A DNA stretch of 64,000 bases from Spirodela intermedia (GCA_902729315.2 LR746273.1:3883001-3947000), one strand, 5' to 3'. Shown: positions 1 through 13,290, counted from the stretch's first letter. Notes: generated by a model from the letters alone, not told the origin. Translations and numbers: made by a program.

Positions 1-318
1 TCAACACCTTTTTATTCCAAAATTACTGTAGCTGTACGTAGTGTAACATACAGTTACCCAACAGGCTGGTATTGTATGCTTTATGTTATTTCTTTTCTAA
101 TATTTACAGTTTTAATAGATGGTTTTGGATGATCACGCCTGATTATTTCAGCTCTATAAGTCGGTTCGGTTGTATAATTCTAAGACAAAGTGTTTGTGCA
201 GTGCGATTGCGTTATTACATAATTACTTCCTTCGGCTACCTTGCTTATGTTTCTCAGTATTGCAGGGCATTTTAAGAATAGTTTCGGCCAGTTCTATTTA
301 TCTCCTATTTTTTTGCAG
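1..318 (+). other. Intron of the stromal Hsp70 gene (window starts inside it)
   Basis: The first 318 bases have no sustained open frame. They end in a pyrimidine-rich tract and a CAG acceptor, directly before the first visible Hsp70 exon at 319. The exons for the N-terminal part of the protein (transit peptide and first half of the ATPase domain) lie outside the window. Confidence 0.75.
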
Positions 319-2770
319 TTCTTGAAGTTGGAGACGGTGTATTTGAGGTGCTCTCAACTTCTGGTGATACACATTTGGGAGGTGATGACTTTGATAAGGT
401 TAGTTAATGATATCACTCATTTTCTTGTTGCCATGTATTTTTGATTTCGTGGTTGATGCAAGTGGGCATTTAATGCTGGATCCTTCTGGATATTTCGTGA
501 GAGCTCTTGTCCTGGTTTAGTCCTGGCTTATTCATCGCATTGGCTGGTTTATATATCCCATGGCAGATGGGCATCTGCCTAGTGGGGGCTTGGTGCTAAG
601 AACCTGCAGGTTTTTATCATAAGAGATAGTGGGCGCTTGGACTGTTTATGCCTACCATTGTTTGTGGTTTGTGTTCTACATATTCCTTAGTAGACGTAAG
701 AGATAGGTCTACTTGGCATCACAGTTAGTGGTTTTCGTGCATTGGGATTCGCATGAGTCACTCATTTTTGCAAGAGCTTAGAGTGTTTTCAAATGCTACT
801 GCTTATTGGTTTAAAGATCCAACGGGAAGGTGTGAGGAGTTTCCTTATCATGTCCAGATATATAGCGGATTGGAGCTCTTTCCTCAGCCTCAGTTAAAAA
901 TTTAAAACACATTATTATCCTATGAAACAGAGAATTGTTGATTGGCTGGCTGCAACCTTCAAAAGGGATGAGGGAATAGATCTTTTGAAGGACAAGCAAG
1001 CATTACAACGTCTGACTGAGACAGCGGAGAAAGCAAAAATGGAGTTGTCATCTTTGACACAGGCAAATATCAGGTTTGTTCATTCTCTGATATGTTATTG
1101 CATATACGCAACAACTGCAGTGAAGATATTGAGATCGGATCTATGTTTTACTTTTTGGTAGCTTGCCATTCATCACTGCAGCAGCTGAAGGCCCCAAACA
1201 TATTGAGACGACGCTTACGAGAGCCAAGTTTGAAGAGCTGTGTTCAGACCTTCTTGATAGGTACTTGGGAAAACTCTTGAATTCCAACCTTCCTCCCTAC
1301 TCCCCCTCCCCCCTTGTCTATGCTTTCTCGTCGTAAGGATCTTCTATTTACAATGGTAAAGTCTGCTGATGAAATAAGCCTTGTAAAATCCTTGAATCTT
1401 TGTTCCTGCGTTTCAGACTGAAGAAGCCTGTAAATAATGCGCTGAAGGATGCAAAGATTTCATTCAATGATCTAGACGAGGTTATTCTTGTGGGTGGATC
1501 AACCCGAATTCCCGCTGTTCAGGACTTGGTGAAGAAGCTGACTGGGAAGGACCCAAATGTTACTGTGAACCCTGACGAAGTTGTTGCCTTAGGTGCTGCT
1601 GTCCAGGTTCGATCCTTTATCGAACTCCCCCACCTCCCCAGTCAAAGGTTACAATTGAAGGGAAAAAAAAACAGAAGGAAGAAATCGTTAGGGTCAGAGA
1701 AACAACCGGCCGCTAAATATTTTCCGAAAATAGGAGTCAAATTAAAACAAAAGAGGATATAAATTCTTTGACATCCTTCAAAATATAACAAATCCCGGTT
1801 TCAACGTTTTATTGTATCTTTCTAATCCTCTTGGTTCTTTAATAGAGAGGCTGGGCACCCACCCAAATTCCTGAATGGTTTCTTTCTTTTCCTTCCAAGG
1901 TCAGGCAGGAGTCTTGTCCGGTGATGTGAGCGACATAGTGCTCCTGGACGTGTCCCCATTATCACTGGGCCTGGAGACACTGGGCGGGGTGATGACCAAG
2001 ATCATTCCCAGGAACACGACGCTCCCCACCTCCAAGTCCGAGGTCTTCTCCACCGCCGCCGACGGACAGACCAGCGTCGAGATAAATGTGCTCCAGGGCG
2101 AGCGGGAGTTTGTCAGGGACAACAAGTCCCTCGGCAGCTTCCGCCTCGACGGGATCGCCCCCGCCCCCCGAGGGGTCCCCCAGATCGAAGTCAAGTTCGA
2201 TATCGACGCCAACGGCATCCTCTCCGTCGCCGCCATTGACAAGGGAACCGGCAAGAAGCAGGACATCACCATCACCGGCGCCAGCACCTTGCCCTCCGAT
2301 GAGGCAATCCCTCTCTATTCCTCCTTCTTCAGTCGTCATCATCATCATCATCATCATCGTTGTTGGTGGATTGTGATTCCATCCTCCTGCAGGTGGAGAG
2401 AATGGTGAGCGAGGCCGAGAGGTTTGCAGCAGAGGACAAGGAGAGGAGGGACGCTATCGACACGAAGAACCAGGCCGACTCTGTGGTGTACCAGACGGAG
2501 AAGCAGCTCAAGGAGTTGGGCGACAAGGTCCCCTCCGATGTCAGGGAGAAGGTGGAGGAGAAGCTCCAGCGGTTGAGAGAGGCCCTCTCCAGCGATGGTG
2601 GGTCCACATCCGACATCAAAGACGCCATGTCCTCGCTGAACCAGGAGGTGATGCAGCTGGGGCAGTCCTTGTATGGCCAGCCAGGCAGTGGTGCCGCCAC
2701 CGCTGCCGGCCCCGAGCCGGCAGATGGCGGCGCCGACACCATCGACGCTGACTTCACCGATAGTAAGTGA
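319..2770 (+). CDS. CPHSC70: Stromal 70-kDa heat-shock protein (chloroplast Hsc70), 3' part
   Basis: Chloroplast DnaK-type chaperone. It binds unfolded or imported proteins in the stroma in an ATP-driven cycle. Exons: 319-398, 931-1073, 1162-1260, 1417-1606, 1905-2303, 2393-2770, giving about 428 C-terminal residues of a protein usually near 700. Visible parts are the ATPase segment [12 protein letters not shown], the phosphate motif [10 protein letters not shown], the linker region [19 protein letters not shown], the substrate-binding domain ([13 protein letters not shown]), a charged C-terminal lid, and the end DADFTDSK typical of plastid and cyanobacterial DnaK. Cytosolic Hsp70 would end in EEVD. 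All phases fit. The last intron (2304-2392) starts with GC instead of GT and contains a CAT repeat. The last two exons are far richer in G+C than the earlier ones. Family assignment is very secure; the 5' part is outside the window. Confidence 0.95.
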
Positions 2771-3249
2771 GAGGGACCGCGAATCCCTATCAGGAAGCCG
2801 CTGTTACCAATAATCGCCTATCCTCCTTTTTCTCTCTGAGGAAGTATGCCCTCAGCGGCTCTTCTCTTACCATTGATTGATAAGCTACTGAGGAGTGGTC
2901 GGCCAGATCCCAGAGTTTTTGATAGGCAGTGCTTTTCTTCCTCAGAGAGGTAGTAAACTTGAGACTCGAGTGCACGAATCTCACCCGACCGTTGAAAATA
3001 TCTTCGTCCGTTTTCGTGCACAAGTGTTTATTTCTTCTTCCCGGATTGACTGAATCAGAGGCGTTATTCTTTTACCCAATGGCCTCGCTTGGGTGGGCCC
3101 ATTATTGAGGGAGACCAGCCCATTTATGGAAATGGGCCTAACAGCAGCTAACAGCTCTTCGAATCTCCCTCCCCGCCTCCTTCTGACTCTCTCTTCTTCT
3201 TCCCCCCAACCAAAGCAACATCTTCCTGCTGCTAAGTTGTCGTGGAGAG
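2771..3249 (+). other. Hsp70 3' flank and promoter/5' UTR of the scramblase gene
   Basis: No gene is supported here. The first part is the 3' UTR side of Hsp70. The second part contains site II motifs, listed separately. From about 3160 there is a CT-rich tract that probably belongs to the scramblase 5' UTR. Confidence 0.5.
3094..3138 (+). promoter_or_regulatory. Site II (TGGGCY) cluster upstream of the scramblase gene
   Basis: TGGGCC occurs at 3094-3099 and 3133-3138, and AGCCCA (its TGGGCT complement form) at 3117-3122. They lie about 110-155 bases before the ATG at 3250. Site II elements are known TCP-binding motifs of plant mitochondrial and ribosomal protein genes, which fits a mitochondrial product. 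Function here is inferred. Confidence 0.5.
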
Positions 3250-6200
3250 ATGGGACGGTTCTTGCGCTGGCGCCCTTCCCTCCCGCGCCCGTTGGCGTCG
3301 TCCCCCGCTGCTGCTGCCTGCTTGGCGGCTCGTCGGCACAGCTTTGCCGGCGAGGAGGAAGTGGCGAGGAAGCTGTATTGTACATGGCGACCGCCCACGG
3401 CGCCAATGCGGGGCCGCATGGGCGCTGGCCCGGCGTCCCACTGTCTGAGCCGTTGGTTCGGGCGGCCCTCGCGGGGGGAGGAGCCCCTGAGTAGGGATTG
3501 GCTGGTGCGGCTGTGGGCTGAGGAGAAGAAGAGGGCCGGTGGACTTTCTGGAGCGTTTGGTAGGAGGAAGAAACCTGTCGCGGTCCAGTTAGGTGATACC
3601 GTGGAGGGTGAAGCAACTGGCAGTTGGACCTCGGTGGTGTCGTCGTTCCGGAGGTCATTTCTGAGGGGGGCCGATCCCGGGAATCATCTGGAGAAGGAAT
3701 CCGCGTCCAGGCGGCCTAAGCTACCGCGTATTAGCCAGCAAATAGCCGGCTCATTGTTGGGGGGCTCATCGGAGGAGGTCAGTCCTGGCGTATATTTCCT
3801 TGTTGGCCGAAGAGCCATCCGTCAGGCTGAAACTCTTTAAAGTTAGAAAGTACATCGAGCAAACGTGATTGTAGTTGTGGTAGGAATTTTCGTAAAGCAT
3901 ACGTAAACCCAGTGATAGGAATCTATAAGTGTCGAAGTTGGAACCTTCTTTATATAAGAAGATACAAAAGAAAATTTAACCTAGAGGGTGTCGGGTCAAG
4001 ATTAAAGGATGGATTGGATTGCGTTGATATGCTGGACACCGTCAACGTAGAACGTAGGAGAATGGACACCATTTTATGATCTTTCAGGCACAACATGTGA
4101 ATTGCGCTTATTTTTTCATCTAGTCAAGGCAAGATTAGGCCATTTGAAATCGTGGATACGTGATTTATGGGGTACTGAGTGATGCAAGTCTTACTGAGAT
4201 GGCTAAAAACGATCCATATTTACCAGACCCCATGAATCAAAATGTGATATACTTATCATGTTTCAATTTTATGGCCTGATTACGCTGGATATAGTATCGG
4301 CATGCACCTTTGATACAAATGCTCAATTAGCCAGTAATCTGGGTTATTTGCTTTGTAATTTATTTCACCCGGCCAGTCCATTGCAGCATTTTTTTTTTCC
4401 TCTTATTATATTCTACTGATTCTCAAATTTTGATCTATAATCAAATTTTTGATTCCTTACATATTTGCGTTGGTTATATCTTCTAAAGCCTTAATCATTG
4501 CGTGCAATAATTTATTCCACTGTAACGTACTCTTGGTTTTGAAAAGGATTACTTCAAACAGTCACTTAGTCTGGATGGATGAACCCAGATCCTTGAAATC
4601 GTTGACAATTTCATGTGGCTGTTTTTTTTTTTTTTTTTTTTTTTTCCTGTGAAGATGAACATTCTATTTATGTTTAAATTTATTTCAGGTAAAGTTGGAA
4701 TCTCTTCTGGCTAGAGCCAATCTGGTGATAACAAGAGATATAGAATGGGCAAATATCATGTTCGCATTTGAACAGGTAACACATTTATGGTTTATTTATC
4801 CTTTTTGTAATGATCTATATGTGCTTAGTGCTAGCAACGCCATTGTGAGATTAGCCTTTTGATTAACCTTTTTTGGGTGTTTCTGTTATTCCATGATTTC
4901 CATGTAGCAGAGGAAACTACTGCTCTTTAGAAATGAGAGACTTATTTGGTAAAACTAATCCACATTTATAACTATATTATTGAATTTTCATACTTCACTG
5001 CATTTTGGATCCAAAGGCCAGTCTCAGATGTTAGGGTTTTCATGTACGCTCTTCATGTATGCAAGTAGACTGGCCAGTCTCAGATGCAGTAAAATGCTCT
5101 TGATGATCATACCAAAAGTGATAATCTCCGAATAGATTATGGCAATTTATATCTCGTATTTCTTTCTTCCCCTTCATGGTAATGTTGTAAAACATTAGTA
5201 CATGGCCTTTAGAGAGCTAAGCTTCCCTGCTCGCAGATGAATGATGTAAACACAACCCTGAGGCATCAATCATCGCAAGTTAAGCGAGCAGCTGTCACCA
5301 TAACATCACATTCTGCCTCAACCTTTCTTTCCCCATCCTATTTTCTGAAGATCAATTTACGTCCTGATTAGTTCGGACTTGGGGATGTCATTTTCTGTTG
5401 GTAAAGTGGACCCAGCATCAGCCTCTTAAGAGGACTGCCTTACCAATGATTTTGCGTCCTCAATAAACTTTTCCTGAAAACCCATAATATAGCTGATCCC
5501 AAAGTAGCTAGCCATTATATGCCCCAACCGCACTGATAAGACAGTTCTATGTTAAGTAATGGATGCCAATAAAGTTTCTCCAAGACAGCCAATTTTCTAG
5601 TCAGAGTTTCCACCCCACTTAATGATGACACATTCTGTGGAAAGGTGATTAGTATTTTCTTGTGTCAAATTACAAAAATTGCTGTTATATTTTACTGGCG
5701 GATTCAGTTTGTTGTTCCTTACGTAGGGAAATATCTTTTTTTAGTAGGGGCCTGACTACTTCAAATGAAGCTATTTGGACATCATTGTTGCCTCCAGCTC
5801 CCAGAACTTTTGAATATATTGCTCCCAAGTTATTTGGATCATAGGTGTTTCAATAGGCCTCATTCCGAAATGAAAATATCTTCATTCATCAGAAATCTTT
5901 ATTAAACCTCTTAGGGCCTCCTGTGATGTTATATTAAGACGGCCAACTGTGGTTATTAGGTGAGATAACTTTGAGTGATCCTGTCAAAATGACAAATCAG
6001 GAAACAATCTTTACTGTCTCTAGGAACCTGAATTTCATCATACAAATTTATGAGGAAATTGATCTTTAGTTATGGTGATTCTGATGACAACTTTATTTCA
6101 TGAATTATGGACTATTTATCTGTAAAGTTATTTCATTTCTTGTTTCTTCTCTTAAGGAACATTGGGTGCTGTGTTTTCTCACTTTCCATCTGTTTCTAAG

Positions 6201-9200
6201 TTGTGTCATTCGTTTCTTAAAATTACAGGAAAGCCGATATATCATTGTTGATCCCGCTGATCCTGGATCTGTACGTGTCACAGAATCTGTACTAAGATAT
6301 GAATTATTATCTCTTTTGACCATAACAATGTGATTTTGCTTCCAGCCTGTAGGTTTTATCCGTGAGCAAAGTAATATCATCTACAGACAAGTATATCCTT
6401 CAATTGCTATTAGCCCTTCCTTACCTCCCTTGATCTGCTGGATGCTATTTTTCTCTTCTTATATTCCTCATGTGGCCATATTTTGATTAAATATTCTTGT
6501 ATACTTTGTGTCTCATGACATCATGATATACCATGCTCAGAAACGTCATTTCTCTATTGATGGGAATAATTATTTATCTTTAAATACTTTTATTCTTGTG
6601 AAAACGTTACTGCTAAGAACTGTCCCTTTGTGGGGGTGATTATTTTTCAGTGAAAGGTACCAATGTAATCTTGGAAATCAGATTCATGGAGAATTCCCTG
6701 TGGATCAAGAACAATGCTTCTTACTCCTATCTTTGATTTCATTCTCCTTCACCTGTTTGTTTCTTTTTCTGCATCCTCACCATATCCTGTGATTATTACC
6801 TTATCAACATGGACATGAGGACCATCTTTCCTTTTGACAATCTAGGTGAAGGCTGATTTCAAGTAGTGAAGTTGGAAACTCCTCAGCCTCATGATCTGAG
6901 CATTCAGGCTGGCCTGCCTTTAGTGTTGTTTTTCCTTATTATATGAGCGATTACTTATTTCTGTCTTTCTTGTCTAACTTGAGCCTCTTTTGCCTCATTA
7001 GAATGATGTGTCACTGAAAGGTGGACAAATAAAGACATTAAGGGGCTGGTTTGATAATTGGTTAGAATTAACTAGTTTAATGTTGCTTCAGTTCCGGGTT
7101 CTAGTTTATCCAACTTTCAGCTTGATAACACACACCCTGTGTCATAGGCTTAGCTTAATTTAGTTTTCAATTTGATAAAAGTGGTCATACGTTAATGGGG
7201 CTGAGTTCTGACTATTCCATTTGTTTGGTTGAATAGGTTAAGTAATTATTTTATCCGAGTTGGTCTCCAACTGGGCCTCTCATGATTCACTCCGTCATCC
7301 GGGTTTGATCTTAATACATGCGGATGACCCAGCTTATTCTAGTTCCAACTGGTTATCAAATCTATCCTAAGATCCCATATCTAACCAATATAAGAGTTCA
7401 TGAACCACACCTCTGGTGAAATAAACTTCTGACAACAAAGGGGGCCTCTGGATCAAAATGGCGCTATGACATAACAAAGTTGCATTATTTTGGGTATAAT
7501 TCCTCATGGTATTGGGATGAAGCATTTTTGCATTTTTTTATATATGCTAGGACTACAAGAACTTTCAGAGCAGGATTATGATGATAAAGATAATTACCAA
7601 TGTCCTTATATGTTGTTCTAGTTTAAGATATGAATGAGTCGTAATCACAATCAGTGCTCAAAGCTTTTTAGGCAGACGATATCAACCGATAAGACTCTTA
7701 TGAACCCTATTTTTCCTTTTTGTTGCTCCATTTTTGTCATGGGTGTAAATCAAAAGGGACCAACGAATAATGTCATTTTCAACATACTACAGTGAGAAAG
7801 CACTCAGATCAACAATTTTTAAGTGGCTCAGCCCCTGCACACAGATTTTCAGGAGCTTTCTATAGGGCTTTGTGTACATGAAATGGTGTAAAACACTATA
7901 AAATGGGCTGAATGAGTTGTCAAATGACTTAGTCGAAGGAGCCCCCTCAATAAAATTCTAGTTAGGATCAGAATTTCGTAACAAAATGAATTGTGTATGA
8001 CAAACAAGCTAGTATCTCGTTATTGTAGTGTCTCTCTTCTATTTGGGCCCTCAAGTGAGTCAGTTATGGACTATTTAATGGGCTCTTCCTTTCTTTCTTC
8101 AAAATAAAAGGGCTTGGCCCACTATAGATGTAACCGGTATTTAAACCGGTGTAGAGGTGAATTGAAGACTTTTCGTGAATCTACACTAATGGATTTTCTA
8201 GGCGGCTCCAGTGAGAAGGGAGGGCGAAGACCTGATCAAGAAGATCAAGATCCTGGTTTGACAGTGTAACCTTCTTTTAAGTCAGACTGATTCACAGTGG
8301 CTTTGCAGCTGCTTTCATGAATCAGATTGGTGGGAATTGTGCCTGTGTAATGTGCTGCGGGATTTAGAGAGGTAACTAAAAGAAAACTCCATGCTAGCTC
8401 CGGGACCATTTGCTCAATACAATTTGGTTGCAAACTTAGACAGGAATGAGAGGTAGTGTGGCCAGTTTAGCCAATCCTGGCCTTCTTACATATTCTTTTG
8501 CAGAACTCAGGTGAACATAGAATGAATTAATCGCTATATCAGCCAATTCGGGTGTTTGGACTCTACCCACCAAATTGAAGCGGACACTGCTGGTCCCAGT
8601 CATGATTGGCCTATTTGAACTTTCATGTTATGACAGGAAAAGGTCTGAGAAGTCATCTTCTCGATAAGTTAAAGTGTAATGTGTTTATTTATATAATGTA
8701 TTTCTTATATCTCATTTATGTTTTTGTTCTGTTTCTACTCTGAACCTATTTTGATCTTAACGCTTACTCATTATTTAATTACACTCTCCTTTTTGTTCAG
8801 TGTTTGAAACTATATTCTATATTTTATAATCATGCAGTTGCTTCGTTCAAGGCGTCCATTCACTGCTTACATAACTGATGCCTGGGGCAATGAGATATTT
8901 ACGGTAAGACCACTTGGTAAAGTTCGAATTGCAAAAGGGTATCCCAACACTGATTTGTTGTCATTTAAAAGGTTCGCAGGCCATTCTGGTGGATAAATAG
9001 CACGATTTATGCTGAAGTTGATGGTAAGGTATGCATTTATCTGTCTTTTACATCGTAAGTTTTTAGATAATGATAAATAAATGAAAGGATAGTACATGTC
9101 TCTGGAGAGATGTGATTCCCTTTTTGTTCTCCATTTTTCTAATTTCCCCTAATTTTCGCTTCTGTTTTCCTACTCTACATATGTATTTTATTCCTGATCT

Positions 9201-12145
9201 TGGATGATATTTTTTATTGGTCCAGTTGGGCATCACTTTGCAGTTGATAAAATTATTTATCTGTGAAGAAAAACATTATCTCCGATTAATTTGTTGAACA
9301 ACTCACTTGTTTTCTTGCACTCCTCCTTTTTCGTAGTATTTTGTATTTCTGATATTTAATAAGCTTGTCTCAGTAGTAAATTTCTGATGTCATAATCAAC
9401 AGACATTCATTATTTCTTTGAGGGCTTGACAAGTCTTTCTCAGAAATTTTGGTTTATGTTCATGTCTGTTAAAAGACTCATTTGGCTCCATTGGTGACTG
9501 CAGTATTGAGTAATGAAACTTGCCACAAGAAAAGGAGAGGAATGGTACTTAAACAGTTAATTATGATTTATGGAAGTTAATGGGGACCCAAGATCAAGCA
9601 GATAAAATATTGTTAATATTTGGTTAGGATCTATAAGCTAGGAGCTATCACACGGCAACTACCTTATAATTTGTTTTTTATCTTCCATATTTTGCATCAT
9701 TATAACTTTCATGTAAAATTCATTAGTTTTTTATTATCTTACAGGAAATCGGTGTGGTTCATAGACGATGGCATCTTTGGAGGAGAATCTATGACTTATA
9801 TCTGACGTAAGATATTTTCATCGTTCTCTTGAAAGTTTTTTGGATAAAACTGTCTACTTGTAAAGTCTGTGACTTGTTAACTTTGCTTGTTGAATGCTAA
9901 TCATTTGTCACATGAATTTTCCATTGTAGTATCATCATGCAAAGGCATCATGTAATTACATTTGACCTCGATTGTCATCTGTTCTTGGTTTCATTATTTC
10001 CATTGTAGTATCATCATGCAAAGGCACTATGCAATTACATTTGACCTGGATTGTCATCTGATCTACAATTGCAAGACCTGCTCTTTAGTTGGCAGCTTAG
10101 TTGGCATCCTGTAGTCACACCGTATTCTTTTTCATTTATACATCATGCTTATGTTCCTCCCTTAATGCCTATGAACTTCGTGATTTGTATCATTGTATCA
10201 TTTTTCCCGCAATCTGGGTAACCTCATGAAAACTCTTTGACTTCTTCCGGTGAAGATCATGAGTTGCAGTTTCAAGTCAAAGCGTTCTCCTTTTGTTTTC
10301 GTTAGACAGATGGGAAAGGCGTTGGAAGGGACGAAGTTGTTGGATGGATGCCATTATGTTTGCATTGAATTTACATAGATCAAGGTCAGCAATGTAACAT
10401 CTAAGAATACCATAATGCTCTATGTACTGTGATTCAACTCTGCAAACATTGACTCTGAAAAGCATCACCTCAAGAAGGAAACCTTGATCTGCATCTGAGA
10501 CAGAAATATACAGGATTGCAAATAAATCCAGTTTGCAAGATGGTGCTCCCATCTACAGTGTATCTACCATGTAAGGACGGGTGGGGATCAGCCCCTCATT
10601 CATTCCCAGCCCTTGGAAGTGGCTCCACCTTGTTTGGTACAGCCAAGCTTGTGTTGCGATGTAGCAAGATAAGTGGAGGATTATTGTTTAATCGAAGAGA
10701 AAAAAAAAGAAACTCAAGGAGCAAATATAAGAAAGCATTACTTGCATGGATGGCCTGCAAGAATATCGAGGATTGTGACAGAAAAAGAAAAGAGAACCAT
10801 AGATGATTACAGAAACACAATGCTCAAATTTTTGGAGCGGATCTCTCCCTTGTTTTCCATGAGTTGAGTGATTTTTTTATTTAACATTATTATTGGAGCA
10901 ATCATCGGAGACCCTTCACAAACACCTTCTTGTGTTTCACTACCCTGGTCTTTAAAAAATGTGTTGGATAGTAGTGATTATGATATAAGTTACCTGTTTT
11001 TTTCTTTCATGTCGAGTTTTGGAATTATCTACTGTTCAAATCCTTTGATATGGACTTATTTTTTTAGTTTATTTGACAGCAATAAGCAGTTTGCTGTGGT
11101 TGAAAATCCTGGCTTTTGGAACTGGACATTTACTCTGAAGGACGATGGTGAAAATGTGCTGGCAGAAATTAACCGTGACTGGAGGGGTATTGGCTTAGAG
11201 GTTCTCTCTTTTTCTCCTTTGGAGAATTAACATAAAAGTGATTTTTTGCATACTTTCCATATTGGTGGAATATTCTTCATGATTATTTATGAATTATGAA
11301 CACATTTCTTTTAGCTTTACTATTCTTTAAATTTCTCACTTTAAGGTGACAAAACAAAAGTATGAATTCCAAGTTGTCTATAAAGCTGTTACATGTTTAA
11401 ATTTTAGTTTATACGCATGCCAATGAAAGTCTTCTGAAGTTGGAGAAGTCCTAGATATAGAGAGAGCAAAATTGTTTTGGCTGGTGATTGGTTCATTCAG
11501 TGGCTGAACATACTTGAGTCGCCCTTTTTTCATCCTCTCACCTTTCCTAACACGTTTGTGACCTTGTTTTTTTCCTTGAAGGGTAATTTCGATGATTCTG
11601 AAAACCCAGGAAGAGATTTATTAATTCAGCTTTTCTAAATTTGTGGCAGCTCTTCACTGACGCTGGACAGTATGTGATACGATTCGGGTGTGCTGATTCG
11701 CGCACCAACCGTGGGGCACATGTTAATGTAAGGACTGATGAATGTTGAGGTTGTCTATACAGTTCAAATAATCAAAAGGCAGACGAAAAGGCTTTCAGTT
11801 GTTTCTGACGCATTTCAGATTCAAGAACTAGATGTTTCTCGCCCACTGACTCTCTCTGAAAGAGCTGTTGCGGTGTCTCTTGCTATTTCTCTGGACTGTG
11901 ATTACTTCTCCAGGAGTGGGGGATGGTGAGTTTGCATTCCTATCTCACTTGAGATAACAAGTCTTATTTATTACATCATCTGAGTTAATTTTATGTCATG
12001 AATTGTTATTTAGAGAAATCTCTGTTCGTTTTCTTCATTATCTCAGAAAGGTTGTGAATTTTTCTAATTTTATTTGGAAAAACTATTTCATGAATTGAAG
12101 ACAGCGAGTAAAGGTGTTTACTCTTCTGTTTTTGCTGTGCACTTT

Positions 12146-12184
<39 letters not shown>

Positions 12185-12550
12185 AGTCAGTGAATCAATA
12201 CACCTGTCTACGATACTTTATTCCTCTTGAAACCACTAATGCTAATCGTGTTGAGCATGTTCCATAGTTTTTTATACATGAGCACTTTTCATGTGTTCAG
12301 TGACTGACCAAGAAATTTCCTCCATATCTGGTTTGTGGTACGTATATGGTCTCTAAAGATTCTGTGGTTCATGTCCTAGAAAGGGTTTCTTATGATCAGT
12401 GTAAGTAGCTCGAGGACTCGCTGACCAGTCTGCTGTCGATCGGAGACCACGTCTGGTACTGAATTACCAGGAAGCCTTTTCATCTTGCGAACGTTGATCC
12501 AAGTTTTGACTCCTTCCAGGGGACTGCCCTTCGTTGTCGCCGGGGAGTAG
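3250..12550 (+). CDS. Phospholipid scramblase-related mitochondrial protein (AIM25-like)
   Basis: Scramblase-family protein of the plant/yeast AIM25 type, likely in mitochondrial membranes. The biochemical activity of plant members is not well established. Exons: 3250-3777, 4689-4775, 6229-6270, 6346-6390, 8838-8903, 8972-9028, 9745-9806, 11080-11200, 11650-11727, 11819-11925, 12520-12550; total 407 residues. Residues 1-35 are rich in Arg, Ala and Ser without acidic residues until about 35, as in a mitochondrial presequence. The scramblase core follows: FEQESRYIIVDPADPGS, then a PVGFIREQ stretch, then RRPFTAYITDAWGNEIFT, FWWINSTIYAEVDG and GVVHRRWHLWRRIYDLYLT. It continues with FAVVENPGFWNWTF and the hydrophobic end LTLSERAVAVSLAISLDCDYFS. 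The last intron splits a Trp codon and leaves only nine residues (GLPFVVAGE) plus stop in exon 11. Intron 7 contains a 79-nt tandem duplication. Phases are continuous throughout. Confidence 0.88.
4622..4645 (+). repeat. Poly-T tract in scramblase intron 1
   Basis: An uninterrupted run of 24 T lies about 40 bases upstream of the acceptor for exon 2 at 4689. It extends the usual polypyrimidine tract and is likely to vary in length. Confidence 0.9.
9921..10060 (+). repeat. 79-nt tandem duplication in scramblase intron 7
   Basis: Two head-to-tail copies start at 9921 and 10000. Each begins CCATTGTAGTATCATCATG and contains AATTACATTTGACCT and ATTGTCATCTG. The copies differ at only a few positions, so the duplication is fairly recent. 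It lies wholly within the intron and does not touch coding sequence. Confidence 0.9.
12149..12180 (+). repeat. (CT)n microsatellite in scramblase intron 10
   Basis: An uninterrupted CT dinucleotide tract of about 32 bases lies between exon 10 (ends 11925) and exon 11 (starts 12520). Confidence 0.95.
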
Positions 12551-13119
12551 AGAGATCAGCAGCCAAGCCCGTCCTGTTCTCAACGCCGGTGTTGCTGTTG
12601 GTTTCTGAGACAACTTCAGTCAGCCCCAAGGATTCTGCTTTCAGGTTGTTCCTCAGATGCGTCTTGTAGAGGAACTGGACTAAATTTCAAACCGATCTCC
12701 TTCTTTGATGGGCAGACATCTTGTATGTACATTACTGTCAATGGAAGCATCCCAGAAAGGCCAAAATTACCTCAAATATGATCCTTCTGTCCTTTGTCAG
12801 GTCCGGTTTAAACTTAAGGTGGGGGTCGGATGGGTTCAAAAAAAGAGGAAGGCGAAAATTATTTGACCCAGCTAGCCTATAAACGTGAAATATGGGCTAC
12901 AAAGACGGAAAAGGCCCAAAATGAGATTTGAGGCCAAATAAATCACATGAATCATATGTATTTTTCAGTTTTATTAACTATTTTGGTGTTAAGTCATTTT
13001 TCATTTGTTTTCCTAATTGATCCATATTTTCAGGAGAGTTATAATTGACTTTGTGACTATTTAAAAGCTAGCATGTTGTAACTCCAAAAGATGAATTATT
13101 ATGAATTTTCATTATCTTT

Positions 13120-13290
13120 GTAAGATTTATGAGTACTTGTGAATTCAAGTAATGCATGTACTTTTTTAGGGATATTTTACTGATTCTTGTGAATTCAATG
13201 ATTGTCAAACTCAATTCTTCTGGTTTCGAGGATTGAGAAAATTTGTGTCTTGTGGATTTAAAGCTTGATTTTTGTTCTTACTTATTGGCC
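13120..13290 (+). repeat. Dispersed repeat copy A (partner near 16135-16300)
   Basis: The stretch contains CTTGTGAATTCAAG-type phrases and ends with GGATTTAAAGCTTGATTTTTG. A diverged version with GGATTCAAAGCTTGAATTCTG is found near 16262-16290, and a looser echo near 46020-46090. This suggests fragments of one old repeat family. I judged the similarity by eye only. Confidence 0.4.

Noticed and set aside
1901-2357. Long antisense open frames over the Hsp70 exon
   Set aside because: They mirror the GC-rich Hsp70 exon on the other strand. The sense frame is a clear chaperone, and the antisense products have no family features.
1875-2408. Hsp70 read-through frame with a poly-His tail
   Set aside because: The His run is the translation of the (CAT)n repeat in the 89-nt intron. 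The conserved protein continues after splicing at 2304-2392.
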